In this document: one piece after another, positions 1 to 11,414 of the stretch
How positions within the stretch are numbered: the first letter of the stretch is position 1
How the letters are laid out: every line of letters starts with the position of its first letter
Assembly (NCBI GenBank): GCA_014621425.1
Contig: JAANBB010000027.1
Coordinates: 147,482-211,481 of the forward strand
Reading direction: 5' to 3'
Length of the DNA stretch: 64,000 bases
Origin: Cylindrodendrum hubeiense
Taxonomy: Eukaryota > Ascomycota > Sordariomycetes > Hypocreales > Nectriaceae
The notes under the pieces: generated by a model
The model's input: the letters and a program-made list of their open reading frames with translations, nothing else
What the model was told of the DNA's origin: nothing
The model's database searches: none
Position numbers and translations under genes: made by a program

Positions 1-3000
1 ACTGGCCAAGGCACACCATTGACGGCCCGACTTACACACGGTAGATACTATTATCTCGTCGGGACCCGAGTCCTCCTCCACAGCCCGGAAGAGCATTCTG
101 CCCTCGGCCATCACTAGCCCGACCTGCGTCCAAATTGTGGCGGCCTGAATATTTCTTTAGCGTTGTGTCGCCCCGGGTGATTCCCCGCCGAATCGCCTGC
201 CCAGAGCCTACAGCGTGCTGTGATACAGGTGGAAGTGAAGGGGGATGGGACATGGACAGCACCGGGTATGGGACCCGAGAGATATCACAATGCCAAGATC
301 TCATCAGTAACCAAGGCTCTGCTCTAACCAGTCTCCATCTGGGTAATGGTTGCGACCGGTTGCGACTGGCGGCCAGGTTGACAAGCAGCCCTAAGTTGGC
401 AAGCAGCGTCACGCAAGCCTCGAAGAATCTAGACCACCGCCAGACAGCCAGATGGCATTCTCTTACACATGAGCCTCGTCCATCTTTCCCATTATCCCAC
501 AACCAGGCGCATGGTACCTGAAGCCCCAAGTCCACAACAACGCCAGCACGTTGGTCATAGTTCTGGGGCTTGCAGATGAACCCGCACGACGGATCGCCGT
601 TCCACATAGCGCCAGTCAAAGCGTAGATTAGTGGCCAATGGATAGTCCCCCCCCGAGTCAAGCCATCGAAACTAGCGCCGGCTCATTTTTGTCGGCCTCC
701 AAGTTGAGCCCCAGACTCAGCTCAGAGTCGTCGAGTCCCGGGTTCTGGCGTCTGATTTACGTAGAAAGGCTTCTCAATCGTTAGTCGTAGGGATGCGGTA
801 GCTGACATGTAGCCGGACGGCATGTGGGATGCACATCCGTTTCCCGGCGCCTTCACTTAACGACCAACTCAGCGACAAAGCCTCTTATCCTGCACCTGCG
901 GCAGCCTCAAAACTCTATTGTCTCGGCACATGCGTTATAGTGCGACACAGCCTCTCGAACTGTTTGGCACTTGCAGCACGGGCGCTGCAGGCGCGGCGAT
1001 CACCCGTCGATGCCTATCATCTCGCCTGTGGTTGCCACAATATTGCATCTCCGCGGCATGGCATAAAATCGACGCAATGTATAGTCAAGCTCACGTTGCA
1101 CAGATCGACAGTCAGAATGCCGAAAATCATCGGAGGACACGGACGGGCTGGAATCGGCAGCGGGACAGGCCGCCACGCGGAGAGTATTGAATCAGGCCTG
1201 GGTCAAAGACCAGGGCTCCTCAGCGATCCACGATCCAGGTGGACTTTGCTGTCTGAGAGCGCAGTGTTCACATAATCAATCGGAGAAAGCCGTGCTTGGG
1301 CTGCAGATGCTGGGCTCCCAGCGGATACCAGATCGAGACCCATGGGGAGATCCTTGCTGGCCAGCCCTGAAGCCAAGAAGGTCCGTGGCCCGACAGGGGA
1401 GCGTTGCGGAATCGATTGGTGCAGGTCACTGCGCGCATCGAGGTTCGTCCCCCGATAGCTTCCGAGTCCCGCGATGTCGGATTGTGGGCTATTATAGCGG
1501 TATTATTTAGCAGGTCCGCCATCCCAAGACCGTTTGCTTTCAACCATTCTCTTTCCAGCTTGACACCTATCATGAGTCGGTAGGGCCACCACATCAACAG
1601 CTGAAAGGGGAAGTTGCCAGATTCGGCCATGTCAGAGCGCCAGGACGTCCACCACATTACGCGGCTGAGGCGGGCCGGCCTACTGTAGCCTTACGAAGTT
1701 GCTAGCTGCGGGGATTATATGGTGAGCTAGAGCTGGCTCGAACTGCCTCTGGGCTGGAGGAGTCGTACGATATTGCCTCGACCTTCCTGGGGCTGAGGTT
1801 GGTCGACGAGCAGAGGGTATAGGGTAATCAACCAGCCAGCCGCCGGCCAACCACCAACCCATATGCGCCTTTCGGCTCTTCCAGTCGGTGTTTTCCGCCT
1901 CTTCGCTTTTGAATCACTCGGCAGAAAAAGCTCATAATATCAAGTATCGCCCAGAAATCCTCTCGGAATTCCTCATTTTCTGCCCCACCTGGGATTTCAT
2001 CAAAGCAGTATCGATATCGGCAACATTGACATCATCAACACCTTCCCGTCATTAACCTCGGTGAAGCAACCTCGGTGAATTTTAGCATCCAGAAATCACA
2101 GCCTCCATCCCAAGCTAACGGGTTCATCCCCAATGTGTCTGACTCGTCCCGATCGGAGCGTCCATCGGGCAAGTTCGCAGATCGCGGCAGGTGGAGCTTT
2201 TGGCGGGGGCCACTAGGGCCGAGAATCGAAGTGAATGGTAGCGCGTCTCCCGACCGGGAACCTGGTAAATGGGGTGGAGGAAGGCAGCCAGTGGCCGGGA
2301 GAGCTAGCAACACTGCTATTTTAGAGCCAAGTTGACAAATAATTGCAAGTGGATGGGTGTGGCACACGACTTGACGTGATTACAGTCTATAATCTTACCG
2401 AGGAGAAATTCGGCAAAATTTCACCTCATCTCTACCTACAGAGTTAGGCTGAACTGAAAGATCTAGAATAATCCATTGATGAAAACACGAGCATATGGAA
2501 GTTGGCAAGAAACGTCTTCCTAACCAGAATCGGATTCTCATATCTCTTTAAGCCATGGAAATCTCACCGGTTTGCAATCTTGATGATACATTGCCGGCTG
2601 GTTTGGGGCAATTCTCCCGGAAACCCACCCTGCTAGAACTGGAACTATTGAGCATTGGCTCGACCTGGGCGCTGACTTCACCCCACGATGATACAAATCG
2701 GGTTTAAAAATCCGAACCCTCACCCACGTGCAGACCGGCTTGTACCTGACTGACGTCTACGAACGAACGACTCCCCGCCTTCACCAGGATCTATCCATAT
2801 CGTTCTCGGTCCGGTCCCGACGGACGAACTCCTTGTGGAGCTGCGCATGGTCGTCTGAGCTCTTCTGCCTTTGATGACGAGGATGCAGTCGGAAGCGGGA
2901 TATAGGACATAAAGGTACTCACCGAGTAGGGCGGGTCGGCCACCCCCACTTTGTCGGAATTCCTCCTCCAAAGGGTGTAAGGCTGCCGTTTGAAGAGGGA

Positions 3001-4454
3001 GCCAGCGGTGTCGATCTGACTCTTGTACCAGCGGAATCTGTGGCACGCTAGTCTACTCTCTAAGACAATGCGGAGTTTGAGACACCAGTCGTTGCCCGCA
3101 TGGAAGCACAGGAATCAGTTGGTATTACAGTAAAGATCGTCCGGGATCTGTCTCAGCCGCTCTTAAATCATGTCGTACGTATTGTGAGTGAAATCTTTGT
3201 GCGCTACGAAGGTGTTTTCGGTCTGGTGGCGACGACTTGGAAGGATTCGACCCTGAGCGCGTTATGACTCGGTCGACGTTGATTTCAGCTGGGGTCACCA
3301 TCATGTTGAACGCCCTGACGACAAATTTGCGGTAGCAAGGTACCTTTTTAATCACTTGCAAGGTCTTATGAATGGGTCAATGCGCTCGCTTCACCCTCTT
3401 TGAGGTTTTGGTAAGAACGCCCCTGGAAGCCAGCGTTTCTCCTTTCAGATGGTCGGCGAAGGCTTCTGTTATCAAGACTCCATACTCTGATGGAATAGTC
3501 TTCACAGACCTTGTAGTGTAGTTCTGTTGTTACGTACTTCCGAAAGAAGGAGATGTCTCATGGTAATTTGAAAGTCGTTGTGATTTGATGAGGCAGGGGT
3601 AAGAATGACAGTGAAAGAACCGCATGATCAGAAAGGGAATGGCCCCGGCTAAAGACGCTGTGAATGACAAAGAGTATGAGGTTGGCGCACCCTTCTTCTC
3701 TCATTGGATGTCCTTCTTTGACGCGCTTCGTCTGTGCTGTGAACAAGTAGACTGCATACCAGCCACCCAAAACCAATGAACAGCGAACGACAAATGGCCT
3801 CGTGATGCAGAAGGTTGGATATTCGGGCCGCTCCCGCATCGACCCCTTTTTCTCGCGCACAATCGATAACCCGCACTCTTTTCTACGGCCCATGGCGCCT
3901 CCACGAAATCTCTTTGGACAGAGATAGGCACGTGCAGCGGATTGGGTGGTGCCCTGTGAGGACGATATGGGACTGCATGCCACCCGGCAGGTGTGGAGAC
4001 ACAGCCTGCCTTATCTTGTTCCTGGTCGCTGGTAGATTGGCCGTTTTGGTATTCCTGTTTAGTTTCCAATCTGCTTTCAAGTCTTAGCCTCGTAGATGTG
4101 AATAGTAGCGACCAGGAACTGCTGGATTGAGAGACTAATGGACATCTCTACCGTGGATTGAATACCAAGACTCGTACATGAGTAACTTGTCAATGACCAG
4201 CTTTCCGTCCATTGAGTAACTTAATTAGAGAGCTGCTGTGGTCGCGATCTTAGTCCAGGATAGTGTAGAAAGGGTCCCACCATAAACAGAGATGCAACGT
4301 TCTCGCATCACAATGAAAACAAATTCACCATGTATGTACGTCCCGCTATATGAATTCTTGTCAACTGGGTCTTAATGATCAAATTTTATTCATGGATATT
4401 TTATTTCGTATTCTGCTGTCTTTGTTAACGCTCTCTTTGACATGTGCGAGTTTG
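1..4454. other. Gene-poor region, no supportable gene
   Basis: No open stretch here carries a motif, signal peptide or plausible exon chain that I can recognise. Open frames up to about 200 codons exist on both strands (for example minus strand 32-661 and 1268-1657), but their translations are rich in W, R, C and P and look like non-coding frames of moderately GC-rich DNA. Old gene relics cannot be excluded. The stretch ends at the 5' copy of the LINE target-site duplication. Confidence 0.5.
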
Positions 4455-4467
4455 TGTGGGCGACGGA
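4455..4467 (+). repeat. Target-site duplication, 5' copy
   Basis: The 13-mer TGTGGGCGACGGA occurs here and again, identically, at 10723-10735. The two copies exactly bracket the LINE; flanking bases differ on both sides. This is the expected product of target-primed reverse transcription and fixes the 5' end of the element at 4468. Confidence 0.85.
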
Positions 4468-4572
4468 CAACTTCCCTCCTACATCTAACTTCCTTAGCTG
4501 CTAATGTTAAGGATTTGGCCCACCACACACCTAATCTGTTAACACCCACTTTATCAACTAACCTTCCTTGCG

Positions 4573-7500
4573 ATGGCCTTCGCGCCAGACGCCCCTATCC
4601 CCATTGATCTGGGGCCGCGAAACCCTCCGCACCTCGCTCAGAACGCGAGGGCTGCTCTTATCCTGGGTAGCGAATATGATATCTCTGAAGGCCCGGTCTT
4701 CGGAGAGATTATTAGCACTCTAACGCCCGCACCAGGCTCGGTCCTCTTGGGAGAAGAGGCCTATATCGAAGTCAACATGGAAGATATATTCGAAACTGAA
4801 GCTTTCCTAGAAGACCCCCTCGCGGACCTTCTATCGGACCTTCCAGTTCTTCCAGCCCAGCCTGCCCTCCAGCCCGGCCCTCAGACCAGCCTCCAGCCCG
4901 GCCCTTAGAGCCCTCAGAGCCCCCCTAGCAGTGATGTCTTTGAACATAGCAAGACCTCGGAGCCTGCTCTCGCCATTAACCTGTCCGCCGCCGTAGCAGG
5001 TGTCGCACTTGAAAGCTAAGCTATCCTTGACGATAAAATGAAGGTCTTCCGGACCTTTTGCGCAGCCTTTGACGAAACAGCGAAGCAGTTCCCAACGGGG
5101 CGCATGTTCCGCTTTGCCTAGCAGATATCACAGAGCTTCCTCAGCCATTGGGCAAGTGCCCTGAATGGTGACAGCCAGCCGCAACAGCAATTCCAACAGC
5201 AGCCACAGCTGCAGCCGCAGCCGCGGCTGCCAGCAGCCCAAAAGCCTGTCCGATCATACGCCTCTGCGCTCACAACAGACCTCCCGATCCGCCGCGCCAC
5301 GGCGCCCGAATTCAACGACTTCCAGCCAGCCCGAACCCGTGGGAATGCCCCTGACCCCCAACAACGACCCCCGGGACCCCGCCAGGCCCGACGACCCCAG
5401 GAACAGCCACAGGAAAACTCTGCAGAAATTGCCTACGATAATAATCGGGTCTTTGTACGGCTCGACGAGAACTCCCCTACCTGGGATAAGCAACCCTTCG
5501 CGATACGAACCCACTTGGCAGATAAGCTAGATATTAAACTCAACGCTATCCCCCAAGCATCTAGGACTAAGACCAGCTAGGCCATCCGCCCAGGAAACCT
5601 CGACATTCACAACAAGCTCATCAACGAAGAGTCCTACTAGGCTCCGGCCCTGGGGACTACAGCTGTTAAGCTCGCGACCAGATGGATCACCTATACAGTC
5701 GCTGACTGCCCGAGGAGCTTAACGGATATCATGGGGATAACCGTAGACTACGAGACTACCCTGAAAGACAAAGTAGAGGCCCAGACGGGGCTCCGAGCTA
5801 TTAGCTGCCAACCGACCCACCACGATGACACGACACAGCCAACGAAGACTCTGCTCATCTCGTTTCTTGAGCAGCCAAAACACCCATTCCGTCTCTTCGG
5901 GACAAGCCGACTAGCGAGACTGATCCGGAAGACAGCTAAGCCCAACCAGTGTAATCTCTGCTGGGACTATCACTCGTGATATAACTGTGACCATACTGCC
6001 CGTTGTGTTAGTTACAGAAGGACCCCCCACGAGGGGATGCCCTGCGAATACAAGACCCAGTGCCTTAATTGCCAAGGTCCACATCCCTCTGATAATGGAA
6101 AATACCCTGCCCGACCTCAAAGACAAAACAGAGTCTTAAAGCGACTGACACAGCCGGAAAAGCACGGAATCCGGGAAATCGGCGAGCGGCTCTTCCGCCA
6201 GCTCGTCCCCGGCCCCCGAGGCCAGGGCCCGGCCCTCGTCACCCTGCGAGGCCCTGACCCTACAACCTGCGGAAGGAACACCCCCACCCTCACCGCACAA
6301 GCGCAGACATCAAGCCCCTAAGACCCCGATCTAATAGGACAACAACCACAGCAACAACCCAACCAGCAAAGACCACTACGAGTCTTCCAAGCCAATGTCA
6401 GCAAGAACTCGGCCTCACACAACTATACACTGACCCTTGCTAATAGAAGCGATTACGATATTATAATGATCTAAGAGCCTTAGACCAGCACGAGAAATAG
6501 CCACTACACAATAAAAAACCACACCACTTTCCGGACCTTCTCTCCCACTTCAGCCTAGAAGGGAAACAATACATACCCTAGGATCATAACCTATATAGCC
6601 CTCCACAACAAGCTTAACACCAATCAGCTCAAGACCAACCAGCCCAACACCAATCAGCTCAATACTAACCAGCTTAACACTAACTAGCTCAAGCCCACAC
6701 CTCCCCAAGATATCCTTCTAATACAAACTAGCAATATCTCTTTCCTTAATATCTATCACCAACCAGATACACTAAAAACCCTAGACTTCCTTAACAGCTA
6801 GACTGTCCCTTTTCACTATCTTATTACAAGAGACTTTAATACCTCACATACATTCTAGCAAGCCAGACCCCATCAAAACCAAAAGACTCAAATTACCTTA
6901 TAGATTAATAATAATAACTTGGCTATTTTAAACTAGCTAAACTAACCTACTAATAGATATAATAACATTCTTAATCTCATGATCTTGAATATCCCTAATA
7001 TACAAACTAGGGTCAAGGACTATCTTACTACTAACTCTAATTACTATACTCTTAGTATCACCCTTCCAATTATAAGACCAACTCCTCTATAACCTAGCCA
7101 GATTAAGATCTCAGACCCCGAGGACCTAATCTAACTTACCAAGGTCATCTCACTTAGACAAGACTTCCTTACAATAACCACAATAACAGCTAAAGAGCTA
7201 GATATTACAACAATCTAATTACTAGACCTACTATAAGATATAATACAAATTATCAGTCATTACCCTTAACAGAACAGGCACTTAGTATCCTAGTAGACCA
7301 AGGCCTACACTAAAGCCCATACCTAATATAAAGTAGTAAAGAGATAGGACCTAGAGAAACAAGAGCCTACTATCCTAATTAAAGATAACTTCCACAAAAC
7401 TATTAAAAATACCAAAATTAACTTTTAGCAGGCTATTATTAACAATACAAGGACCAGTACTAATATCTTCCACATTATTAAATAGGTATATACCTAGAAT

Positions 7501-10125
7501 ACCTTCCAGCCCCCACCTCTACAGATTAAAGACAAGGTCTTTAAGACCTAGATCAACAAAACAAATACCCTTCATAAAGCTATACTTAAGAGACTTAACA
7601 CAGAAAACAATACCAAGGACCCGTGGATCCCATTAATAAACATACCTTACCTTCCCTTTTCCATACTAATCTTAGCTAGAGAAATAAAAGATATAATAAT
7701 AAAGACCAGAAATACATTACCTGGCATAGATAATATAATCACAGTAATTATCCGAGCTTACTAGCTAATAATCAGAAATTATATCTAGTAGCTTTATAAG
7801 AGATATCTTTACTTAGGATACCATCTGAAAGCTTTTAAAGGCACGAAGATTATTATAATCCCTAAGTCCGGGAAATAAGACCTTTCCTTATCACAGGCCT
7901 AGAGACCGATTTCCTTACTTTCCTACCTTAATAAGGGATTTAAGAGACTTATTACCAGATAGCTAGCCTTTATTATAATTAACCAGAAGGTTCTATATAA
8001 GAACCAGGCCAGGGCCCTAATAAAGAGATCCACTATAGACCTTATTACCACTCTAATCTATAATATTAAAGCCACCCTCACTAAGGGGCTTATCATAACC
8101 CTTATTATAATAAACATACAAGGTACCTTTAACATAATCTTATAGAACTACCTTCTATTATGTTTCCGGAGATAGGACTAGCCTAACACCCTTATTTACT
8201 AGGTGACTTCCTTCATAACCGACCATATAACCCGAGTCCACTTCTAAAATATAATCACACCTCTAGCTACCCTAGAATGCGATCTCCCACAGGGATCACC
8301 TATCTCCCCGATCCTCTTCCTTCTCTATACAAAGCCAATCTATAAGATCTGAATTAACATACCATCATACCCTAGATTCAATCTAGTCATTATAATATAA
8401 TATAGCTATACAGATAATATCACATCCCTATATATTAGAAAGACACTCCGCAAGATAATAGACAAAGTAGAGATCAATATAGAAGAGATTAAATATTAGG
8501 GGACTTATAATAAAGTTAGTTTTAACCTAGAAAAGACTGAGATAATGCACTTTTTATAAAGATAAGAAGATAATAGCCTGATAATTATATATAAAGGCCA
8601 GATTAAGGTATCGGAGAAAGCCCTCTACTAACTTAGGGTCTGGCTTAATAAGAAACTTTCCTTTAGGATCTATATAGAAAAATAGGCTATTAAAGCCTAA
8701 GTAATTACCAATCTATTATAAAATATTACTAATATAACTTACAGATTACCACTAGATATAATCTATCTTACTATTAAGATATATATCCTATCTATTCTAT
8801 TCTATAGGGCTAAGGTCTAATATCCAGGAAAGATAGTACTGCCCCTATAGACTAGAGGGCCTAAGATCTCTATAAGAGTCGGACATCTCCTCGAATACCA
8901 GAAAAAGATCTTATATACCAATATCCACAATATCCTTCCAACCTGGAAGATAACCCCTATAGTCGCCCTCTATCATAAAAGCGGAATCTTACTAATAGAC
9001 TAGTTCTTAGAAGCTATATACCTATATCACACAGTCCGACTCCAGTTCCTAGATCTAAGATACCCTCTCATAATTAGGACTATAGTCCTGACCCCCAGAC
9101 CAGGTTAGTAGCCGGCCTATAAGACCTAACTATAATAAACAGCCCTATTACTCCCACTCTCACCTTAGCCTGATCTCTTATAAAGGAATTACAGTCCCAT
9201 TTAACTATATATACAGCTAAAAGATATCACTATCCCCGTCTTCCTTACCTAGATCAAGACCCTAATTATAATAGATCTTATTATCTATTTAGATAGGTCC
9301 TGATCCTCCGGAGGGCCTGTGGGCTACAAATATATTATTTATTATAATAAGCACAAAATCAGTGAGAGGCTAGCCTGGCTAGGCCCCATCGAAGTCTTTA
9401 ATACTAAAGTCACCAGAGTCCTAGTAGGCCTACACCATACTACAAGTCTAGTCTCTTTCGAGCCAGATATATAAATTTACATCTATCTCAATAATACGTT
9501 AATTACAACTAGCTTACTAGACTAGCTATCAGAATCCTCATAGATCCAGTTCCTAGAATTCTAATTAATCGCACAAGCCTATAGGACTATAGCTATACAC
9601 TGGTACCCTGGTTACAAGAGTATCCCCGGAAATAAACAGGCTAACAAGCTAGCCAAAGTAGGTACAGAACTTCTAGAACCACCCGGACTAGCTCTATCCC
9701 TGACCTTTAATAAGAGGAAGGCCCGAGCTCTCCCCTAAACCCTCTTTAAGAGCTAATAGCAAGACCATCTCCTAGACTCTTATTAATCCTATAGGCTAGA
9801 GGCCAAGACCTCTAGCCCAGCCAAACTATAGCTTCCACGGAAATGGCTCTGGCACCTCCTCACAGCTCACTCCGGTCACGGAGACTTTACTAAATATCAC
9901 AAGAGATTTGCCCACGATGATGTATAGTTCGAGTGCTTGTGCGGATAGTGGAAATCACCTGACCATCCCTTCTATTACCACAAGGTTAATCGTTATTATC
10001 GGATAAAGTTAGGGCTTTTTCTAAAGCTGATGATTAACTGGGTTTTAGGATAAGACTTTAGCGAGTTCATCACGATAATAGAAATAGTAAAATTCTTCGT
10101 GGAAATCTGCCCCCATTATTGCTAA
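4573..10125 (+). pseudogene. Single-frame gag-EN-RT-RNase H polyprotein remnant
   Basis: From the ATG at 4573 to the stop at 10123-10125 every recognisable protein motif lies in the same frame (codon starts at positions congruent to 1 mod 3): gag start 4573, zinc region 5731-6320, endonuclease 6379, RT 8281, RNase H 9601, zinc finger 9841. The frame is interrupted only by stops such as 4906, 5017, 5119, 5978, 6319, 6472 and 6481. Most sit where CAG, CAA or TGG would be expected (for example I-stop-E-P-stop for IQEPW), so one C-to-T or G-to-A change explains them. About 1,850 codons. Whether gag and pol were one ORF or two in-frame ORFs separated by a stop at 6319-6321 cannot be decided, because that TAA may itself be a mutated CAA. 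Confidence 0.75.
6616..6690 (+). repeat. Five 15-bp tandem repeats inside the LINE endonuclease region
   Basis: Five successive units of the form AAYACYAAYYAGCYY start at 6616, 6631, 6646, 6661 and 6676. Being a multiple of three they keep the reading frame and encode an N-T-N-Q-L-like pentapeptide repeat. The units differ from each other mainly by C/T, consistent with RIP acting after expansion. Confidence 0.8.
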
Positions 10126-10690
10126 GAACTCTTAACCCCTAGAAAGTTGCGGTTACAGCCGCTTCTGCCCCAGATCCCACAAACACACACACTCCTTCCC
10201 TCTTTCCTTTATCTCTCACATTCTCTCTCTTTTCCTTATCTCTCTCGGCAGTTAGAAGGCTCGGTCGCAAAGCCGGGCTCGAAGACGCGCCACGCTGCAC
10301 AGCAGCCTCGAAAGTGGTTTCCCCCTGGTTCCCTCAAAAATCGGTCGCTATCGCAGTCGTCGGGCTGCGCCCTGGATATCCGCTGACGGATGCCGGGCTC
10401 GAAATAATAGGCCAAGTAGGGCCGCTTAATTGTTAGATGGAAGAGGAAGAAGGATCGCAATCTCGGCTCGTGGAGGGATGTAATTAGACTTACACGTGAC
10501 GCGGACTGCGGGTCCGAGGCACGGGCCCAATGGGCCCGTGGCCCCGGCCCCGGGTCGGTCTTAGCAGGTTGACGGCTCCGGCCGAAGCCAGCTACCCTGC
10601 ACCTAGGATTCTTTAGCTGTAGACACCAGCCTAGCACGTCGTCTTGCCCCCTAGGGGATTCTGTGGGCACCTCCGGTGCCTTCACGACGG

Positions 10691-10722
10691 TAATAATACA
10701 ACAACAACAACAACAACAAAAA
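10691..10722 (+). repeat. A-rich (TAA/CAA)n 3' tail of the LINE
   Basis: TAATAATA followed by about six ACA/CAA units and an A run sits immediately before the 3' target-site duplication. LINE 3' ends commonly carry simple A-rich tails, which sets the strand of the element as plus. Confidence 0.8.
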
Positions 10723-10735
10723 TGTGGGCGACGGA
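10723..10735 (+). repeat. Target-site duplication, 3' copy
   Basis: Identical to 4455-4467 over 13 bp, directly after the A-rich tail. Its identity suggests the insertion is not very old, or that this short GC-rich word escaped mutation. Confidence 0.85.
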
Positions 10736-10890
10736 TGTACTTCTTCTTTGTTTACTGCTTTCAGTATACCCTACCCTAGACCATACTTGGACAATCTATC
10801 TATTGTGCACACTGTTCCATGAACACCATTGAGTGTTTCTCAATCCGTGTTCTAGGAGTTAAGTTCATGTTCTGCCGACATAGTTCATCC

Positions 10891-10903
10891 TATAATTATA
10901 TAA
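10891..10903 (+). promoter_or_regulatory. Possible TATA element of the small ORF at 11010
   Basis: TATAATTATATAA lies about 107 nt upstream of the ATG at 11010 and is followed by a pyrimidine-rich leader, a common fungal promoter layout. Suggestive only. Confidence 0.3.
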
Positions 10904-11009
10904 CCCCCTCACAGCCATCTCAAGTTGGCTCAACAAACTTCGACCTTCCCAAACACGTGTCAACACATACCTGTCATACTCACCCTTCTCAGACTCATAC
11001 TTCATCACG

Positions 11010-11189
11010 ATGGCCGATACATTTGGCTGTCATCTCCATTCGCCTTTGGCCCCCACGGCCACCAGCGATGGCAATGCACCAGAATTTCTAACAGATCCAG
11101 CCATCTGGTTCTTCACTGTCATCGCCACGTGGTTCTTGATCCTCCTCACGGATCTCATTCTCTTCCTCGTCTCTGGTGCACGACTTTGA
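11010..11189 (+). CDS. Small single-pass membrane protein (59 aa), unrecognised
   Basis: An intronless ORF from ATG (context ATCACGATGG) to TGA. The first 30 residues are polar and contain P and T; residues about 31-55 form one strongly hydrophobic helix starting IWFFTVIATWFLILL and ending near LILFLVSG. I do not recognise a family. A TATA-like element and a C/T-rich leader upstream favour a real transcript. The last 20 nt of the ORF fall in the first unit of the tandem duplication at 11170-11414, so the stop codon region is duplicated downstream. It could instead be the first exon of a decayed longer gene. Coding status is uncertain. Confidence 0.4.
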   Translation: MADTFGCHLHSPLAPTATSDGNAPEFLTDPAIWFFTVIATWFLILLTDLILFLVSGARL

Positions 11190-11414
11190 GATGTACACGG
11201 GTTTGTTGGAAGACAGCACGGGTCTGCACAATCATTGGTCAGGGTCAACCTCTCTTTGGCGAAGGTAGACCAGAACAATGAGAAAGATGTTTAGTCTCTG
11301 GTGCATAACTTTGAGATGGATATGGGTTTTTTGGAGGGCAACATGAGTCTGCAAAATCATTGGCCAGGGTCAACATCTCTGTGGCGAAGTAGACCAGGCC
11401 AATGAGAGCGAGTT
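11170..11414 (+). repeat. Diverged tandem duplication, period about 125 bp
   Basis: TCTCTGGTGCACGACTTTGA at 11170 recurs as TCTCTGGTGCATAACTTTGA at 11295, and the similarity continues through GGGTCAACCTCTCTTTGGCGAAG versus the matching stretch to about 11414. Many differences are C/T or G/A (CACGAC to CATAAC, CACGGG to TATGGG), consistent with RIP-like or deamination drift in the second copy. Confidence 0.75.

Larger units (their letters stand above)
4468..10722 (+). mobile_element. Full-length Tad-like LINE retrotransposon, RIP-damaged
   Basis: A non-LTR retrotransposon of about 6.26 kb, bounded by a perfect 13-bp target-site duplication and ending in an A-rich tail. Domains in order: a 5' leader; gag-like protein with a Q/P-rich segment (about 5180-5240) and a CCHC-type zinc region (about 5950-6120); AP-endonuclease (remnant of the IQEPW motif at 6469-6483); reverse transcriptase (LPQGSP at 8284-8301, a decayed YADD near 8410); RNase H (about 9260-9660, WYPG..SIPGN); and a terminal zinc-finger region (about 9840-9980). 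The middle is strongly AT-rich with many TAA/TAG codons, typical of repeat-induced point mutation, while the gag part and the 3' region (about 10140-10690) stay GC-rich. The element is coding-dead. The Tad-clade assignment rests on domain order and motif style. Confidence 0.88.

Noticed and set aside
32..661. 209-codon open frame on the minus strand at the left end
   Set aside because: Rich in R, W, C and G, no motif, and overlapped by another open frame on the plus strand; typical of chance frames in GC-rich DNA.
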